From Pseudidiomarina atlantica (GTDB lineage: Bacteria > Pseudomonadota > Gammaproteobacteria > Enterobacterales > Alteromonadaceae): a stretch of DNA of 64,000 nucleotides. Shown one piece after another: positions 45,885 through 54,321 of the stretch (positions are counted from its first letter, which is position 1; each line of letters begins with the position of its first letter). The DNA lies in the NCBI RefSeq assembly GCF_000753735.1, contig NZ_JPIN01000007.1:62001-126000 (forward strand), in the 5' to 3' direction. Below the pieces are notes generated by a model that ran no database searches, had not been told where the DNA came from, and worked only from the letters and a program-made list of their open reading frames with translations. A program made the position numbers and the translations under genes.

Positions 45885-48169
45885 GGTTGCTGTTCACTCT
45901 CTTTCTGTTGCAACGCCTGTTGCAGCTGCGGTGCCTGCTGCTGCAACCAGTGAATCAATTCAGGTGCGGCCAGCGGTCGGCTAAAATAGTAGCCTTGCAC
46001 CGTATCACAATCAAAATCTCGTAACAGTTGCCATGCGGCCGCCTCTTCTACCCCTTCGGCCACCAATTGCAACCCGAGCGCATGTGCCAAGGCTAGCGTT
46101 GAGTGAACAATCACTTGATCTTGTGAGTTCGTCGGCAACTCACGAATGAAGCTCTGGTCGAGCTTAAGCTCATCAATCGGCAGCTGCTTGAGTTGCGCTA
46201 ACGAGGCATAACCCGTGCCAAAATCATCAAGGGCGACTTTAACGCCAATAGCGCGCAGTTGCTGGAGCCGCGCAGTCGCCAGTTGCGGATCGGCCATTAC
46301 TGCGCTTTCTGTAACTTCCAACGTCAATTGTTGCGGCGGTAAATGGCGTTGTTGTAATTGCGCTTGAATGAATTCCACCAACTGTTCAGATTGCAAATCG
46401 ACCGCTGATAAATTGATCGCCATATGCAATTTGTAGCCTTGTTCGAGCCATAGTTGCTGTTGGTTGAGTGCCGTCTCTACCACCCAGCGGCTGACTCGCA
46501 GGATATCGCCCGACTGCTCTGCCAATGGAATAAATTCATCCGGTCGCACCACACCTAATTGCTGATGTTGCCACCGCACTAGGGCTTCAACGCCTAATAC
46601 TTGACCCGAAGCGCTGGCTAATTTCGGCTGGTAATGCAAATGCAGATCGCGGCGTTCGATAGCTTCAGGCAGTGCCTGCAAAATTTGCAAGCGGCGCAAA
46701 TAGGCTTCGTCACTACCGGCTTGATACTCAGACCACAAACTACTCTGTTGATGGGCGGCATGAGCAGCTAATTCCGCGCGTCGGATCAGCGTATCGCTGT
46801 CACTGCCATGTTGCGGGTAGCACACCAGTCCACAACGAAATTCGAGGCGATACGAGGTGCCACCGATCTGCCATGGTCCCTTCGCGAACTGCTGAAGTCT
46901 TTGATCAAGTTTTACCCGATCTTGCGCCGCACTTTCGGTAGTAAGCACAAATTCGTCGCCAGCAAGCCGCGCAAATTGGTGTGCTTCGGGGAACAAACGC
47001 TGCAGACGTTGCGCCACCTCTTGTAACACCTGATCACCAAAGCGCTGGCCTAAGCGGTCATTAATGGCGCGGAAATGTTGAATATTCACGACCAACAAGC
47101 ACCCGCTTTCCGTTGCTTGGATACGCGTGTTAAACGTTTGCTGAAAGGCGCTGCGATTCGGCAGATCGGTAAGTAAATCGTGCTTGGATTGGTACAAGAT
47201 CCGTTCTTCACGCTCAGCAATCGCATTGCGCATACGATTAAAAGCATCACCCAAGCGCCCAAACTCATCGCGCTGCTTGATCTGAATCGGTGCAGTAAAG
47301 TCGCCTGTGCCAAGCCGTTTTGCCGCTTTGGTCAGTTCGGATAAGGGGCGATGAATCCAACGCGCGGTAATAAAAGCAAGAAGTAACGCTACCAGCATCG
47401 CGGCCAAGCCAAAGCCGAGGTACTGCTGGCGTAATTCAACATAGCCTTGTACGGCATCTTTGCGCGAGGTGCTGACTAACAACCCGGTTTCGTTAAAGTC
47501 CGTTACATGCGCAGCTAACTCAACAGTCTCCAACCATTGACTGAGATTATTGGCAGCTAATGCAGCCACTAACCCTTGTTGTTGCTCAGTGGTGAGACTT
47601 GAAGCAAACACCGAATGACCGGTTTCGCTATAAAAGGTCAAATCGGCATTGGTTAGACGTTGAAGTGACAACGCTAGCGCGTCATCCACCACGAAACCAA
47701 GTGTTGCGTAGGCAATCAAATCGGGCGCTCTTACCGGTACTGTGACCAGTTGATACAAACCGCCATCGATCACCTGCACACCGCGCGGTTGTGCCAGCAT
47801 TTGCTGGGTATCAAGTGCATGCGTGCTGGCCAGTTCAGTGCCGTCTGGACGATACAACGCCATTAGCTGCGTACCGATGCGATCGCCATGATTGACCATC
47901 GCCGAAATGAGCGTTTCGCGATCGCCGACCGCAACCGCTTCACGAAAACCAAAGTCATCTGCCAGCACTTGCGCTGCTTGCAACAACTGCTCACCTCGCA
48001 CCCGCAACAGCTCGATGAGCACCCGCTCACTCACTCCAAGTTCACGCTCGACCGTTCGTTCTGCCTGACTTGAGGTAGCCACTGTAACCGCTGCCAGTGT
48101 GGCAATCAGTACGCTGGCCGCAAGCACCAGAAAGAGAATAAAAAGTCGCGTGCGGAAACTAGTGAACAT
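45881..48169 (-). CDS. Membrane c-di-GMP protein: CACHE-like, HAMP, GGDEF, EAL
   Basis: The 762-residue protein has TM helices near residues 9-31 and 251-271 flanking a periplasmic sensor of about 220 residues (CACHE-like by layout). HAMP lies at about 271-325, GGDEF at about 330-485 and EAL at about 500-755. The GGDEF motif is AGDEF and an upstream metal-ligand Asp is Asn (VNIQHFRAIND), so cyclase activity is doubtful. The EAL part (VEAL, INLSAVDL, DDFGTGY) looks active as a phosphodiesterase. It overlaps the cupredoxin gene by 11 bp and DUF3034 by four. Confidence 0.9.
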   Translation of the reverse strand: MFTSFRTRLFILFLVLAASVLIATLAAVTVATSSQAERTVERELGVSERVLIELLRVRGEQLLQAAQVLADDFGFREAVAVGDRETLISAMVNHGDRIGTQLMALYRPDGTELASTHALDTQQMLAQPRGVQVIDGGLYQLVTVPVRAPDLIAYATLGFVVDDALALSLQRLTNADLTFYSETGHSVFASSLTTEQQQGLVAALAANNLSQWLETVELAAHVTDFNETGLLVSTSRKDAVQGYVELRQQYLGFGLAAMLVALLLAFITARWIHRPLSELTKAAKRLGTGDFTAPIQIKQRDEFGRLGDAFNRMRNAIAEREERILYQSKHDLLTDLPNRSAFQQTFNTRIQATESGCLLVVNIQHFRAINDRLGQRFGDQVLQEVAQRLQRLFPEAHQFARLAGDEFVLTTESAAQDRVKLDQRLQQFAKGPWQIGGTSYRLEFRCGLVCYPQHGSDSDTLIRRAELAAHAAHQQSSLWSEYQAGSDEAYLRRLQILQALPEAIERRDLHLHYQPKLASASGQVLGVEALVRWQHQQLGVVRPDEFIPLAEQSGDILRVSRWVVETALNQQQLWLEQGYKLHMAINLSAVDLQSEQLVEFIQAQLQQRHLPPQQLTLEVTESAVMADPQLATARLQQLRAIGVKVALDDFGTGYASLAQLKQLPIDELKLDQSFIRELPTNSQDQVIVHSTLALAHALGLQLVAEGVEEAAAWQLLRDFDCDTVQGYYFSRPLAAPELIHWLQQQAPQLQQALQQKESEQQP

Positions 48170-48824
48170 GTTGCTTTAACTGATTAAAGCGTTGCTGTAA
48201 CGCGGACGGTTCGGGAGCCTGTTGTTGCTGTTTCGCAACGGGCAGTTGCACTTGAACCTGCGTCTGTTGCGCCGCAACGGCAACGTTGAATTCGGCCGCA
48301 GGATCGTTGCCCAGTCCGGGATACCACACCCTAACTTCGCTCTCGCCCTCAGCAACCGTGACCTGCGCCTGACCGCTGTCATCCGTCAACACTGATTGCG
48401 GGTGCGCGGACACATACAAATAAGCACGCATGTGATCATGGATATTACAGCCCAACACCACCACGCCTGCATTTGGAAAAGCTACTGCGGGGGCTTCGAT
48501 GTTGCTGTACAACGGTAGCTCAAAGGGTTTGGCTGGCGAAAAAGAGAACACTTGATGACGAATATTGTCACTGTTCGGAAAGTTAACGGTAGCGCCGACC
48601 TGAACCACGGAGATAAAGGGGTCGAAGAGTCGCTCAACTTGATCGATGACCGTACTTGACGCTGGAGTTTGCGAGCCGACAACCTGACTCGATACTACTG
48701 CCCGAGCCAACGCTTGCCCCTGCTCATCGACCACTGTCACAGTCACCTCGCGCGCTTGCGCCTCGGCGTTACCTGCCAGATGTAGTAGCAACAAAAAACC
48801 AAAAACTATTTGAAAGTTGCGCAT
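48159..48824 (-). CDS. Periplasmic cupredoxin-like protein
   Basis: This 221-residue protein has a signal peptide (FGFLLLLHLAGNAEAQA). A cupredoxin-like domain follows, with a possible type 1 copper set: His90 (IRHQVFSF), Cys126, His129 and Met132 (GCNIHDHM). Similar proteins are annotated as methylamine utilisation proteins. The C-terminus is Gln-rich. The start at 48824 has GGGG five bases upstream. It heads the operon with the c-di-GMP protein, DUF3034 and globin, and is divergent from fumC. Confidence 0.8.
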   Translation of the reverse strand: MRNFQIVFGFLLLLHLAGNAEAQAREVTVTVVDEQGQALARAVVSSQVVGSQTPASSTVIDQVERLFDPFISVVQVGATVNFPNSDNIRHQVFSFSPAKPFELPLYSNIEAPAVAFPNAGVVVLGCNIHDHMRAYLYVSAHPQSVLTDDSGQAQVTVAEGESEVRVWYPGLGNDPAAEFNVAVAAQQTQVQVQLPVAKQQQQAPEPSALQQRFNQLKQHVH

Positions 48825-48893
48825 CCGCACCCCATGCTTCTATTAAGTCTTAAAATTTACGCGCACTGCTATACAACAGATCAAGGAGCAGCT

Positions 48894-50303
48894 ATGGCGA
48901 CTCAATCAAGCAATGGAAACACTCGTACCGAAAAAGATAGCATGGGCGAAATCGACGTACCAGCAGAAGCGCTATGGCGTGCACAAACTGAACGCGCACG
49001 GCAAAACTTTCAGCTCAGCGCGCTACGCTTTCCGGCCCGCAGCATTGCCGCCCTCGCTCATATCAAAGCCGCTGCAGCCCAAGCAAATGCAGACTTGGAG
49101 CTGCTAACCAAAGAACAAGCTCAAGCCATCACTGCGGCCGCCAATTCGTTTAGCCGAACTCCCGATCTGCAACACTTCCCCTTGGATATCTTTCAAACTG
49201 GCTCCGGCACCAGTACCAACATGAATATGAACGAAGTGTTGGCCGAAACAGTGCGGCGTAACAAGGGGCCCAACGTTCACCCTAACGATCATGTCAATTG
49301 CAGCCAGAGCAGTAACGATGTCATTCCGACCACTATTCAAGTGAGTTGTGTCATTGCTTTACAGGAACTTTGGCTGCCAGCCATTATGCATCTACAGCAA
49401 ACCATTGAGGCAAAAGCGCAAAGTTTGGCTGACGTCGTCAAAACTGGTCGTACCCACTTAATGGATGCGATGCCGATCACCATGGCGCAAGAATTACGTA
49501 CCTGGAGCACGCAACTGCATCATTGCCAAGCGCATGTGAACGAGGTCTGTGAGCGCTTACGGGCGCTGCCACAGGGCGGTACAGCCGTGGGTTCTGGCAT
49601 CAACGCACCGCGTGAGTTTCGCAGCAAGTTTTGTGAACATTTGAGCGCCCGCACCAAGCAACAGTTTTACCCAGCCGATAATCCTTTCGCCGGCATTGCG
49701 GGGCAAGAGTTAAGTTTGCAATTAGCCGGCGCGCTGAATAGTTGCGGTGCTGTCTTGCTGAAAATCAGCAACGATTTGCGCTGGATGAACAGTGGTCCGT
49801 TAGCTGGGCTTGGTGAAATCAGCCTGACCGCCTTACAACCCGGTAGCAGCATCATGCCCGGCAAAGTGAACCCGGTGATCCCTGAGGCTGTCGCCATGGT
49901 TGCGGCCCACCTCGCCGGGAGCTATCAAACCATCGCCACAGCTGCGCAACAAGGCAACTTTCAGCTCAATGTCATGCTGCCATTGATTGCGTATCACCTC
50001 ATCGAGTCCATTGAATTGAGTGCAAATGCGATGCGAGCCCTTGCAGATCAAGCCATTGCCGATTTCAGTGTCAATCATGAGCGACTTGAAGAAGCCTTGG
50101 CGCGAAATCCCATTTTGGTCACCGCCTTAAATTCGGTCATCGGCTACAACGAAGCAGCTAAAATTGCCAAACGCGCGTACCAAGAACAACGCCCTGTCAT
50201 CGATGTTGCGGAAGAGATGACCGATTTATCGCGCACTGAGCTCGAGCAATTACTCGATCCGAAAAAGCTCACCCGCGGCGGAATTCCGGGCGCATCTGAT
50301 TAA
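48894..50303 (+). CDS. fumC: Class II fumarate hydratase
   Basis: This 469-residue TCA-cycle enzyme interconverts fumarate and malate without an iron-sulfur cluster. Segments FQTGSGTSTNMNMNEV, VNCSQSSNDVIPT, GRTHLMDAMPI and the signature GSSIMPGKVNPVIPE are intact. MPGKVNP separates it from aspartase (MPAKVNP). The start at 48894 has AAGGAG upstream; the longer frame to 48810 runs into the cupredoxin start region. FumC-type enzymes often replace the oxidant-sensitive fumarase. Confidence 0.93.
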   Translation: MATQSSNGNTRTEKDSMGEIDVPAEALWRAQTERARQNFQLSALRFPARSIAALAHIKAAAAQANADLELLTKEQAQAITAAANSFSRTPDLQHFPLDIFQTGSGTSTNMNMNEVLAETVRRNKGPNVHPNDHVNCSQSSNDVIPTTIQVSCVIALQELWLPAIMHLQQTIEAKAQSLADVVKTGRTHLMDAMPITMAQELRTWSTQLHHCQAHVNEVCERLRALPQGGTAVGSGINAPREFRSKFCEHLSARTKQQFYPADNPFAGIAGQELSLQLAGALNSCGAVLLKISNDLRWMNSGPLAGLGEISLTALQPGSSIMPGKVNPVIPEAVAMVAAHLAGSYQTIATAAQQGNFQLNVMLPLIAYHLIESIELSANAMRALADQAIADFSVNHERLEEALARNPILVTALNSVIGYNEAAKIAKRAYQEQRPVIDVAEEMTDLSRTELEQLLDPKKLTRGGIPGASD

Positions 50304-50336
50304 TTAATTCATATTGAAACAATAGAAGGAGTTTTC

Positions 50337-51002
50337 ATGAGTCAACACGTCGTTATTACCGGAGCGAATCGCGGCATCGGCCTAGCACTCGCCAAACAGT
50401 ACCAGCAGCAAGGCGCTGAGGTCACTGCGGTTTGCCGTACGCCTTCTGCTGAACTTGAACAATTGGGCGTTGCCATTATCGATGGGATTGATGTCACCGA
50501 CGCCAAAGCGCGCGAATTGTTAGCCGCGCGCCTCGCAGAGGATCCCATTGATATTCTCATCAATAACGCTGGCATCCTTGAAGGCGACAACTTCGACAGC
50601 TTCGCAGCCGACAGTATCCAACGCCAATTGACCGTGAATGCGGTGGCGCCGCTCGAGCTGAGTCGTACCCTGCGCCCTCTGTTAAAGAACGGTAGCAAGC
50701 TCATTCTCATCACCTCACGAATGGGCTCAATGACCGACAACGGCTCTGGTGGCCAATACGGCTATCGCATGAGTAAGGCCGCGCTCAACGCCGCTGGCGT
50801 CTCGTTGGCTAACGATTTAAAAGACGCAGGCATTGCCGTTGCCCTGCTTCACCCCGGCTACGTGCAAACCGACATGGTCGGCAATCGCGGCGACATTTCG
50901 GCAACCGAGGCCGCCACGCGCTTAGTTCAACGCATCAACGAACTAACGCTCGCCAACACAGGCTGCTTTCGTCACAGCAACGGCGAAAAGTTGCCTTGGT
51001 AA
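50337..51002 (+). CDS. Short-chain dehydrogenase/reductase
   Basis: The 221-residue SDR has the NAD(P) site VITGANRGIGLALAKQY at the N-terminus, INNAGIL, and the catalytic Ser/Tyr/Lys set in LITSRMGSM and YGYRMSKAALN. HPGYVQTDMVG matches the C-factor (CsgA-like) subgroup. AAGGAG precedes the ATG. It follows fumC by 33 bp. The substrate is unknown. Confidence 0.9.
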   Translation: MSQHVVITGANRGIGLALAKQYQQQGAEVTAVCRTPSAELEQLGVAIIDGIDVTDAKARELLAARLAEDPIDILINNAGILEGDNFDSFAADSIQRQLTVNAVAPLELSRTLRPLLKNGSKLILITSRMGSMTDNGSGGQYGYRMSKAALNAAGVSLANDLKDAGIAVALLHPGYVQTDMVGNRGDISATEAATRLVQRINELTLANTGCFRHSNGEKLPW

Positions 51003-51034
51003 ACGGCTGCGCGCGTCAATTGAATACGAATATG

Positions 51035-51104
51035 GACATGCTCGCATGTCCACAGGGCGAGAGCCATGGATGGCTCGAGTCACTCCTAGCGGGTGCGACA
51101 TTTT
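51035..51104 (+). repeat. 70-bp palindromic repeat element, copy 1
   Basis: Contains hairpins GGACATGC-TC-GCATGTCC and GAGCCAT-GG-ATGGCTC and ends near GCGGGTGCGACATTT. It matches copy 2 (53639-53708) at 60 of 70 positions, in the same orientation, and lies just after the SDR gene. Confidence 0.85.
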
Positions 51105-51155
51105 TATTGGCCTGGAGCGCACCTCACTGATTTTATATTCTTTTGTATTTAGGCG

Positions 51156-51731
51156 CTATGAACAACGACCTCTCCACTTTTCCAATTGTTTTTCGGGCAA
51201 GCCGAGAACCATATAGTCTCCACGGGGTGTTAAGAACGTAAACATCGTTACCTGCCGATTACTAAATTCAACTTTCTTTATAGCTTCAGCGCCAATCGCC
51301 AGTTCACCACCAATACAATAGTACACATTTCCATTCGGGTAGCCTTGTTTCATCATTTCAGCCGAAAACTCAAACCCTGCGGCACCATTTGTGAATGGAT
51401 CAAAAACCACCAAGGGAACACATGAACTCGACCTCGGCGCGCAAGCTTGATAACTCGTAGTTTCGGTCATTTTTCGCCAGGTATAAACTGCATCAAACGG
51501 TGTGAAATAATATGGACTGGACGAAAAATGGAGTTTAGAAGCCGAAGTAACTATGTAGTGTGTCCCAAGCATTTCCTGCAAAATTGTATGGCTTTCTGCA
51601 GTTACCGGCGCAAGTTCTTGTTGCAGCCAAAACCGCGCGCCATCCGCATATTTCAAAAGAAAGTGTGAAGCAACGAGAAAAAAGGTCACACTCACGACAA
51701 ACGTACCAAATGGCGACAATGGATTTTTCAT
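51156..51731 (-). CDS. Hypothetical membrane-anchored protein after an RHS tip
   Basis: The 191-residue product has one N-terminal hydrophobic helix (FGTFVVSVTFFLVASHFLL) and a soluble rest with several Cys (CAPRSSSC, YYCIGGE). Its ATG at 51731 overlaps the stop of the RHS-tip gene (ATGA). I do not recognise a family. Position after an RHS C-terminal tip suggests an immunity protein, but this is inference only. Confidence 0.65.
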   Translation of the reverse strand: MKNPLSPFGTFVVSVTFFLVASHFLLKYADGARFWLQQELAPVTAESHTILQEMLGTHYIVTSASKLHFSSSPYYFTPFDAVYTWRKMTETTSYQACAPRSSSCVPLVVFDPFTNGAAGFEFSAEMMKQGYPNGNVYYCIGGELAIGAEAIKKVEFSNRQVTMFTFLTPRGDYMVLGLPEKQLEKWRGRCS

Positions 51732-52255
51732 CTTAGCAAGCTTCCACATGTCCCGACCGCAACAACCAGCATAACTCCTAGAGTGCCAGATGCAGCGTCA
51801 AAATTATTAGCCTGCGCCCAATCAGCGTGAGCGACACTCATCTTCTGATACAAATCCCTCATTTCGCTCTGCTTTAACTGTAATTCCACTTTTCTTTCGA
51901 GGTTGTTACAGCTATTTGCTGCTGAACCGAGTTCGTCAACAGCTTGACCCAACATTGCAACCCCACGAGCATAAGGATTGTTTTCATAAGCGTTCATGGC
52001 AGCAGTTCGCACTCCCGCAGCATCAAAAGCAAACGCTCCAACTGACATCCCCAAACACACAACGCCAACCATTTTTTTACGAGATATACCGTCTGGGTCG
52101 CTATAAAGCAAAGGATTGCTATCGACGTAGGCATAAGTGTTTAAACCACCATTTAACCCAATCGGGTCTGACTGAATATAGCGCCCCGTGCTTGGGTCAT
52201 AATCACGATGCCAGTTCTCATAATAAACGCTTGGTGAGCACGTAAAATAATACAC
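51728..52255 (-). CDS. Orphan RHS C-terminal tip with short core fragment
   Basis: The 175-residue product opens with the end of the RHS core (YYENWHRDYDPSTGRYIQSDPIGL, split by DYDPSTG) and continues, after the DPDG hinge, into a variable tip of about 115 residues. The tip is rich in Ala, with a hydrophobic stretch (VGVVCLGMSVGAFAFDAAG) and another near the C-terminus. GTG start at 52255 has GAGAGGA seven bases upstream. The tip fits no family I know. It may be a silent cassette of the locus at 52560. Confidence 0.7.
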   Translation of the reverse strand: MYYFTCSPSVYYENWHRDYDPSTGRYIQSDPIGLNGGLNTYAYVDSNPLLYSDPDGISRKKMVGVVCLGMSVGAFAFDAAGVRTAAMNAYENNPYARGVAMLGQAVDELGSAANSCNNLERKVELQLKQSEMRDLYQKMSVAHADWAQANNFDAASGTLGVMLVVAVGTCGSLLR

Positions 52256-52329
52256 TCGGCTGTCCTCTCAATATCAGAACTTATCAGATCAGCCAGCCTG
52301 TATTACTCGAACTGACGTTTAAAATAATA

Positions 52330-52557
52330 CTAATACTCACACTGACTAGCATCAGAATTCCACCGTCCCCCACTATCCAAGCATTTATCTATATCAAAAT
52401 ACCCAAACGAAGCGATAAATAAACTAATTAAGAGAAGAAGTATTCCAAGGCCCAACGCAATCCAAAAAACGTGTTTGCGTGCAAGCGTCTTTTTCCTAAA
52501 TAAGAAAATGGTGACGAAAATAAGTGCTATGACGATAAAAATGATCATAAATATCAA
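52330..52557 (-). CDS. Small membrane protein after RHS tip, possible immunity protein
   Basis: The 75-residue product has two hydrophobic helices (MIIFIVIALIFVTIFLF and FWIALGLGILLLLISLF) and a short C-terminal domain, DKCLDSGGRWNSDASQCEY, with two Cys. It follows the RHS gene by two bases. A CLDSGGRWN...C ending is familiar in small proteins beside RHS or other toxin genes, so an immunity role is possible but not shown. Confidence 0.6.
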   Translation of the reverse strand: MIFMIIFIVIALIFVTIFLFRKKTLARKHVFWIALGLGILLLLISLFIASFGYFDIDKCLDSGGRWNSDASQCEY

Positions 52558-52559
52558 TC

Positions 52560-53648
52560 TTAATATTTACCTGGAAGGCCCGGAGGTCTAAAAGGACTAC
52601 AAATCTCCGAACAACTTTCATAAGAGCTATTCGAGCCATGTTTGCGACCATAATCATTTGCCTCACGATCTTCGTTACAGGCTTGCTCTGAGTCCCCTTT
52701 GAGATACTGATCAGTCAGCTCTCGCACCTCACTGACGATCATAGATTCAATTTGTCCTCCTAGCCCTCTACTCGCAGCTTGACAGTTCGCTTTGCAATGA
52801 AAATATTTATCTGCTCCGATAGTATTTGCGTTGCGCATATCTTGATAATTATTGTAAAAATCAAGATCAGCCATAATCGCGTCAGGGAAAATGGTTATGA
52901 TATCTCGAATCGCATATAAGCCATATTTGTCAGTGAATAGTAATGGATTTCCACCCACATAAACATACGTATTCATCCCACCGCTCAACCCAATCGGGTC
53001 TGACTGGATATAGCGCCCGGTACTTGGGTCGTAATCACGATGCCAGTTCTGCCAAGTGCCGCTCTCGTTGTCCCAATATTGACCGGGGAAGCCGATATTC
53101 AGTGCACCAATGCTAGAGCTCACAATACTGCGGTCAAAGCTTTGCAAATCGGCCTCCCAAACTACCGCTTTCGTGTCATCGGTCACTTTGTGCGGGCGAC
53201 CTAAGTGGTCGTTGTGCACAAAGTACAATTCATCATTATAAACAAGCGCAACCAACTCGCCTTCAAGCCAAATATAGCTTTTCACATGTGGCCCGTTCTT
53301 GGTTTCGCTCAGCAGTTCACCGCTTTGGCCATACAAAAAGGGCCATTCGGTCGTCGTTGAGCTCTTGGCGACCCGTTGCCCGTTAGTGTCATACCAGTTT
53401 TCGTAATAAAATCCTGATGAATGTGTCAGCCGGCGTACGCGGTTATCACCGCCATAGGTCCAAGTGTTGGTCTCTTTTTGGAGCTGATTACCCGCATAAT
53501 CGTAAGCCCATAACGATGTATAGCTACCACTGGTTCCGACACGGTGCCCGGTCAATTGGTTGCTGTTTGCATCGAACGTATCACGATTAAAACAACATAC
53601 CAACATCAGGTTCGACAAAACGGCAGGAACGCCGTTTTGGACATGCAA
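52560..53648 (-). pseudogene. 5'-truncated RHS-family gene with C-terminal tip
   Basis: This 362-codon frame has the end of an RHS protein. YD-type repeats (AYDYAGNQLQKE, YDTNGQRVAKS) lead to the core end (VHNDHLGRPHKVTDD, DYDPSTGRYIQSDPIGLSGG). After TDKYG comes a tip of about 110 residues with several Cys (YFHCKANCQAASRG, CSEIC). Full RHS proteins exceed 1,000 residues, so most of the N-terminus is gone. RHS similarity stops near 53590; the rest of the frame is in the 70-bp repeat, including its nominal ATG. Probably not expressed from its own start. Confidence 0.75.
53617..53638. repeat. Inverted repeat beside the 70-bp element
   Basis: AAAACGGC-AGGAAC-GCCGTTTT is a perfect eight-bp inverted repeat directly adjoining copy 2 of the 70-bp element. 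It lies at the point where RHS similarity ends. Confidence 0.75.
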
Positions 53649-53708
53649 GCATGCCCACAGGGCGAGAGCCCTGTATGGCTCGGGTTACTCCTGTCGGGTG
53701 CGCCATTT
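53639..53708 (+). repeat. 70-bp palindromic repeat element, copy 2
   Basis: This is the second copy of the element at 51035-51104, with ten substitutions. It carries GGACATGC-AA-GCATGCCC and GAGCC-CTGTAT-GGCTC hairpins. The two copies bracket the RHS region in the same orientation. Confidence 0.85.
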
Positions 53709-53849
53709 CTACTTTTCTTAAAGATTGCCGTTACAAGCCTTTTGAGACATTCGTATGCGTCCTTAAAACCGCTTGCGTTGAATAAATAGCCAAACAAACG
53801 CTTTTTTGAGCAGTCGCGCCAACAAAAGCGTATTTTTGCGAAAAAGAGG

Positions 53850-53878
53850 TTGACGCTCGAGCCCCTGATTTGCATAAT
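53850..53878 (+). promoter_or_regulatory. Promoter of the tRNA cluster
   Basis: TTGACG (53850-53855) is separated by 17 bases from CATAAT (53873-53878), followed by a GC-rich discriminator ACGCGCCGC. It lies about 43 bp before the first tRNA. Confidence 0.8.
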
Positions 53879-53921
53879 ACGCGCCGCACTCACCGAGCGC
53901 AGTTTTAAAAAAATTTGGTAT

Positions 53922-53998
53922 GGCTACGTAGCTCAGCTGGTTAGAGCACAGCACTCATAATGCTGGGGTCGCAAGTTCGAATCTCGCCGTAGCCACCA
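53922..53998 (+). tRNA. tRNA-Met (CAT), elongator type
   Basis: This 77-base cloverleaf starts GGCTACG and ends CGTAGCC-ACCA. The anticodon loop is CTCATAA (CAT). The full 1-72 pair G-C, absent in initiator tRNA, marks it as elongator. CCA is encoded. Confidence 0.93.
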
Positions 53999-54011
53999 AC
54001 CGAATCTCTGA

Positions 54012-54096
54012 GCGGACGTGGTGGAATTGGTAGACACGCTGGATTTAGGTTCCAGTGCCTCACGGCGTGAGAGTTCAAGTCTCTCCGTCCGCACCA
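54012..54096 (+). tRNA. tRNA-Leu (TAG)
   Basis: This 85-base tRNA has acceptor GCGGACG/CGTCCGC, anticodon TAG in ATTTAGGTT, and the long variable arm typical of Leu. CCA is encoded. It follows tRNA-Met by 13 bases. Confidence 0.93.
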
Positions 54097-54133
54097 ACTT
54101 CGCATCGATGAGGGCAAAGTTTTTAAGCCTAGT

Positions 54134-54208
54134 TGGGGTATAGCCAAGCGGTAAGGCAGCGGGTTTTGATCCCGCCATTCCCAGGTTCAAATCCTGGTAC
54201 CCCAGCCA
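54134..54208 (+). tRNA. tRNA-Gln (TTG), first copy
   Basis: This 75-base tRNA has acceptor TGGGGTA/TACCCCA and anticodon TTG in TTTTGAT, with CCA encoded. It is identical to the second copy. Confidence 0.93.
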
Positions 54209-54231
54209 CTTAAAAGCTGTTTTCCGAGAGT

Positions 54232-54306
54232 TGGGGTATAGCCAAGCGGTAAGGCAGCGGGTTTTGATCCCGCCATTCCCAGGTTCAAATCCTGGTACCC
54301 CAGCCA
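54232..54306 (+). tRNA. tRNA-Gln (TTG), second copy
   Basis: This is an identical copy of the tRNA at 54134-54208, 23 bases downstream. The flanking spacers differ apart from the shared AGT just before the tRNA, so the duplicated unit is close to the tRNA itself. Confidence 0.93.
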
Positions 54307-54321
54307 CTCTCCCTGCTTGTT

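Noticed and set aside
45500-45984. Plus-strand short frames opposite DUF3034 and the EAL gene
   Set aside because: No coding signs and fully covered by convincing genes on the other strand.
53544-53789. Plus-strand frame over the 70-bp repeat
   Set aside because: It lies in repeat and rhs antisense DNA and has no start signal.
53933-54307. Minus-strand frame of 124 codons across the tRNA genes
   Set aside because: It is a known artefact: tRNA genes read in reverse, including the repeated Gln tRNAs, giving peptide repeats.
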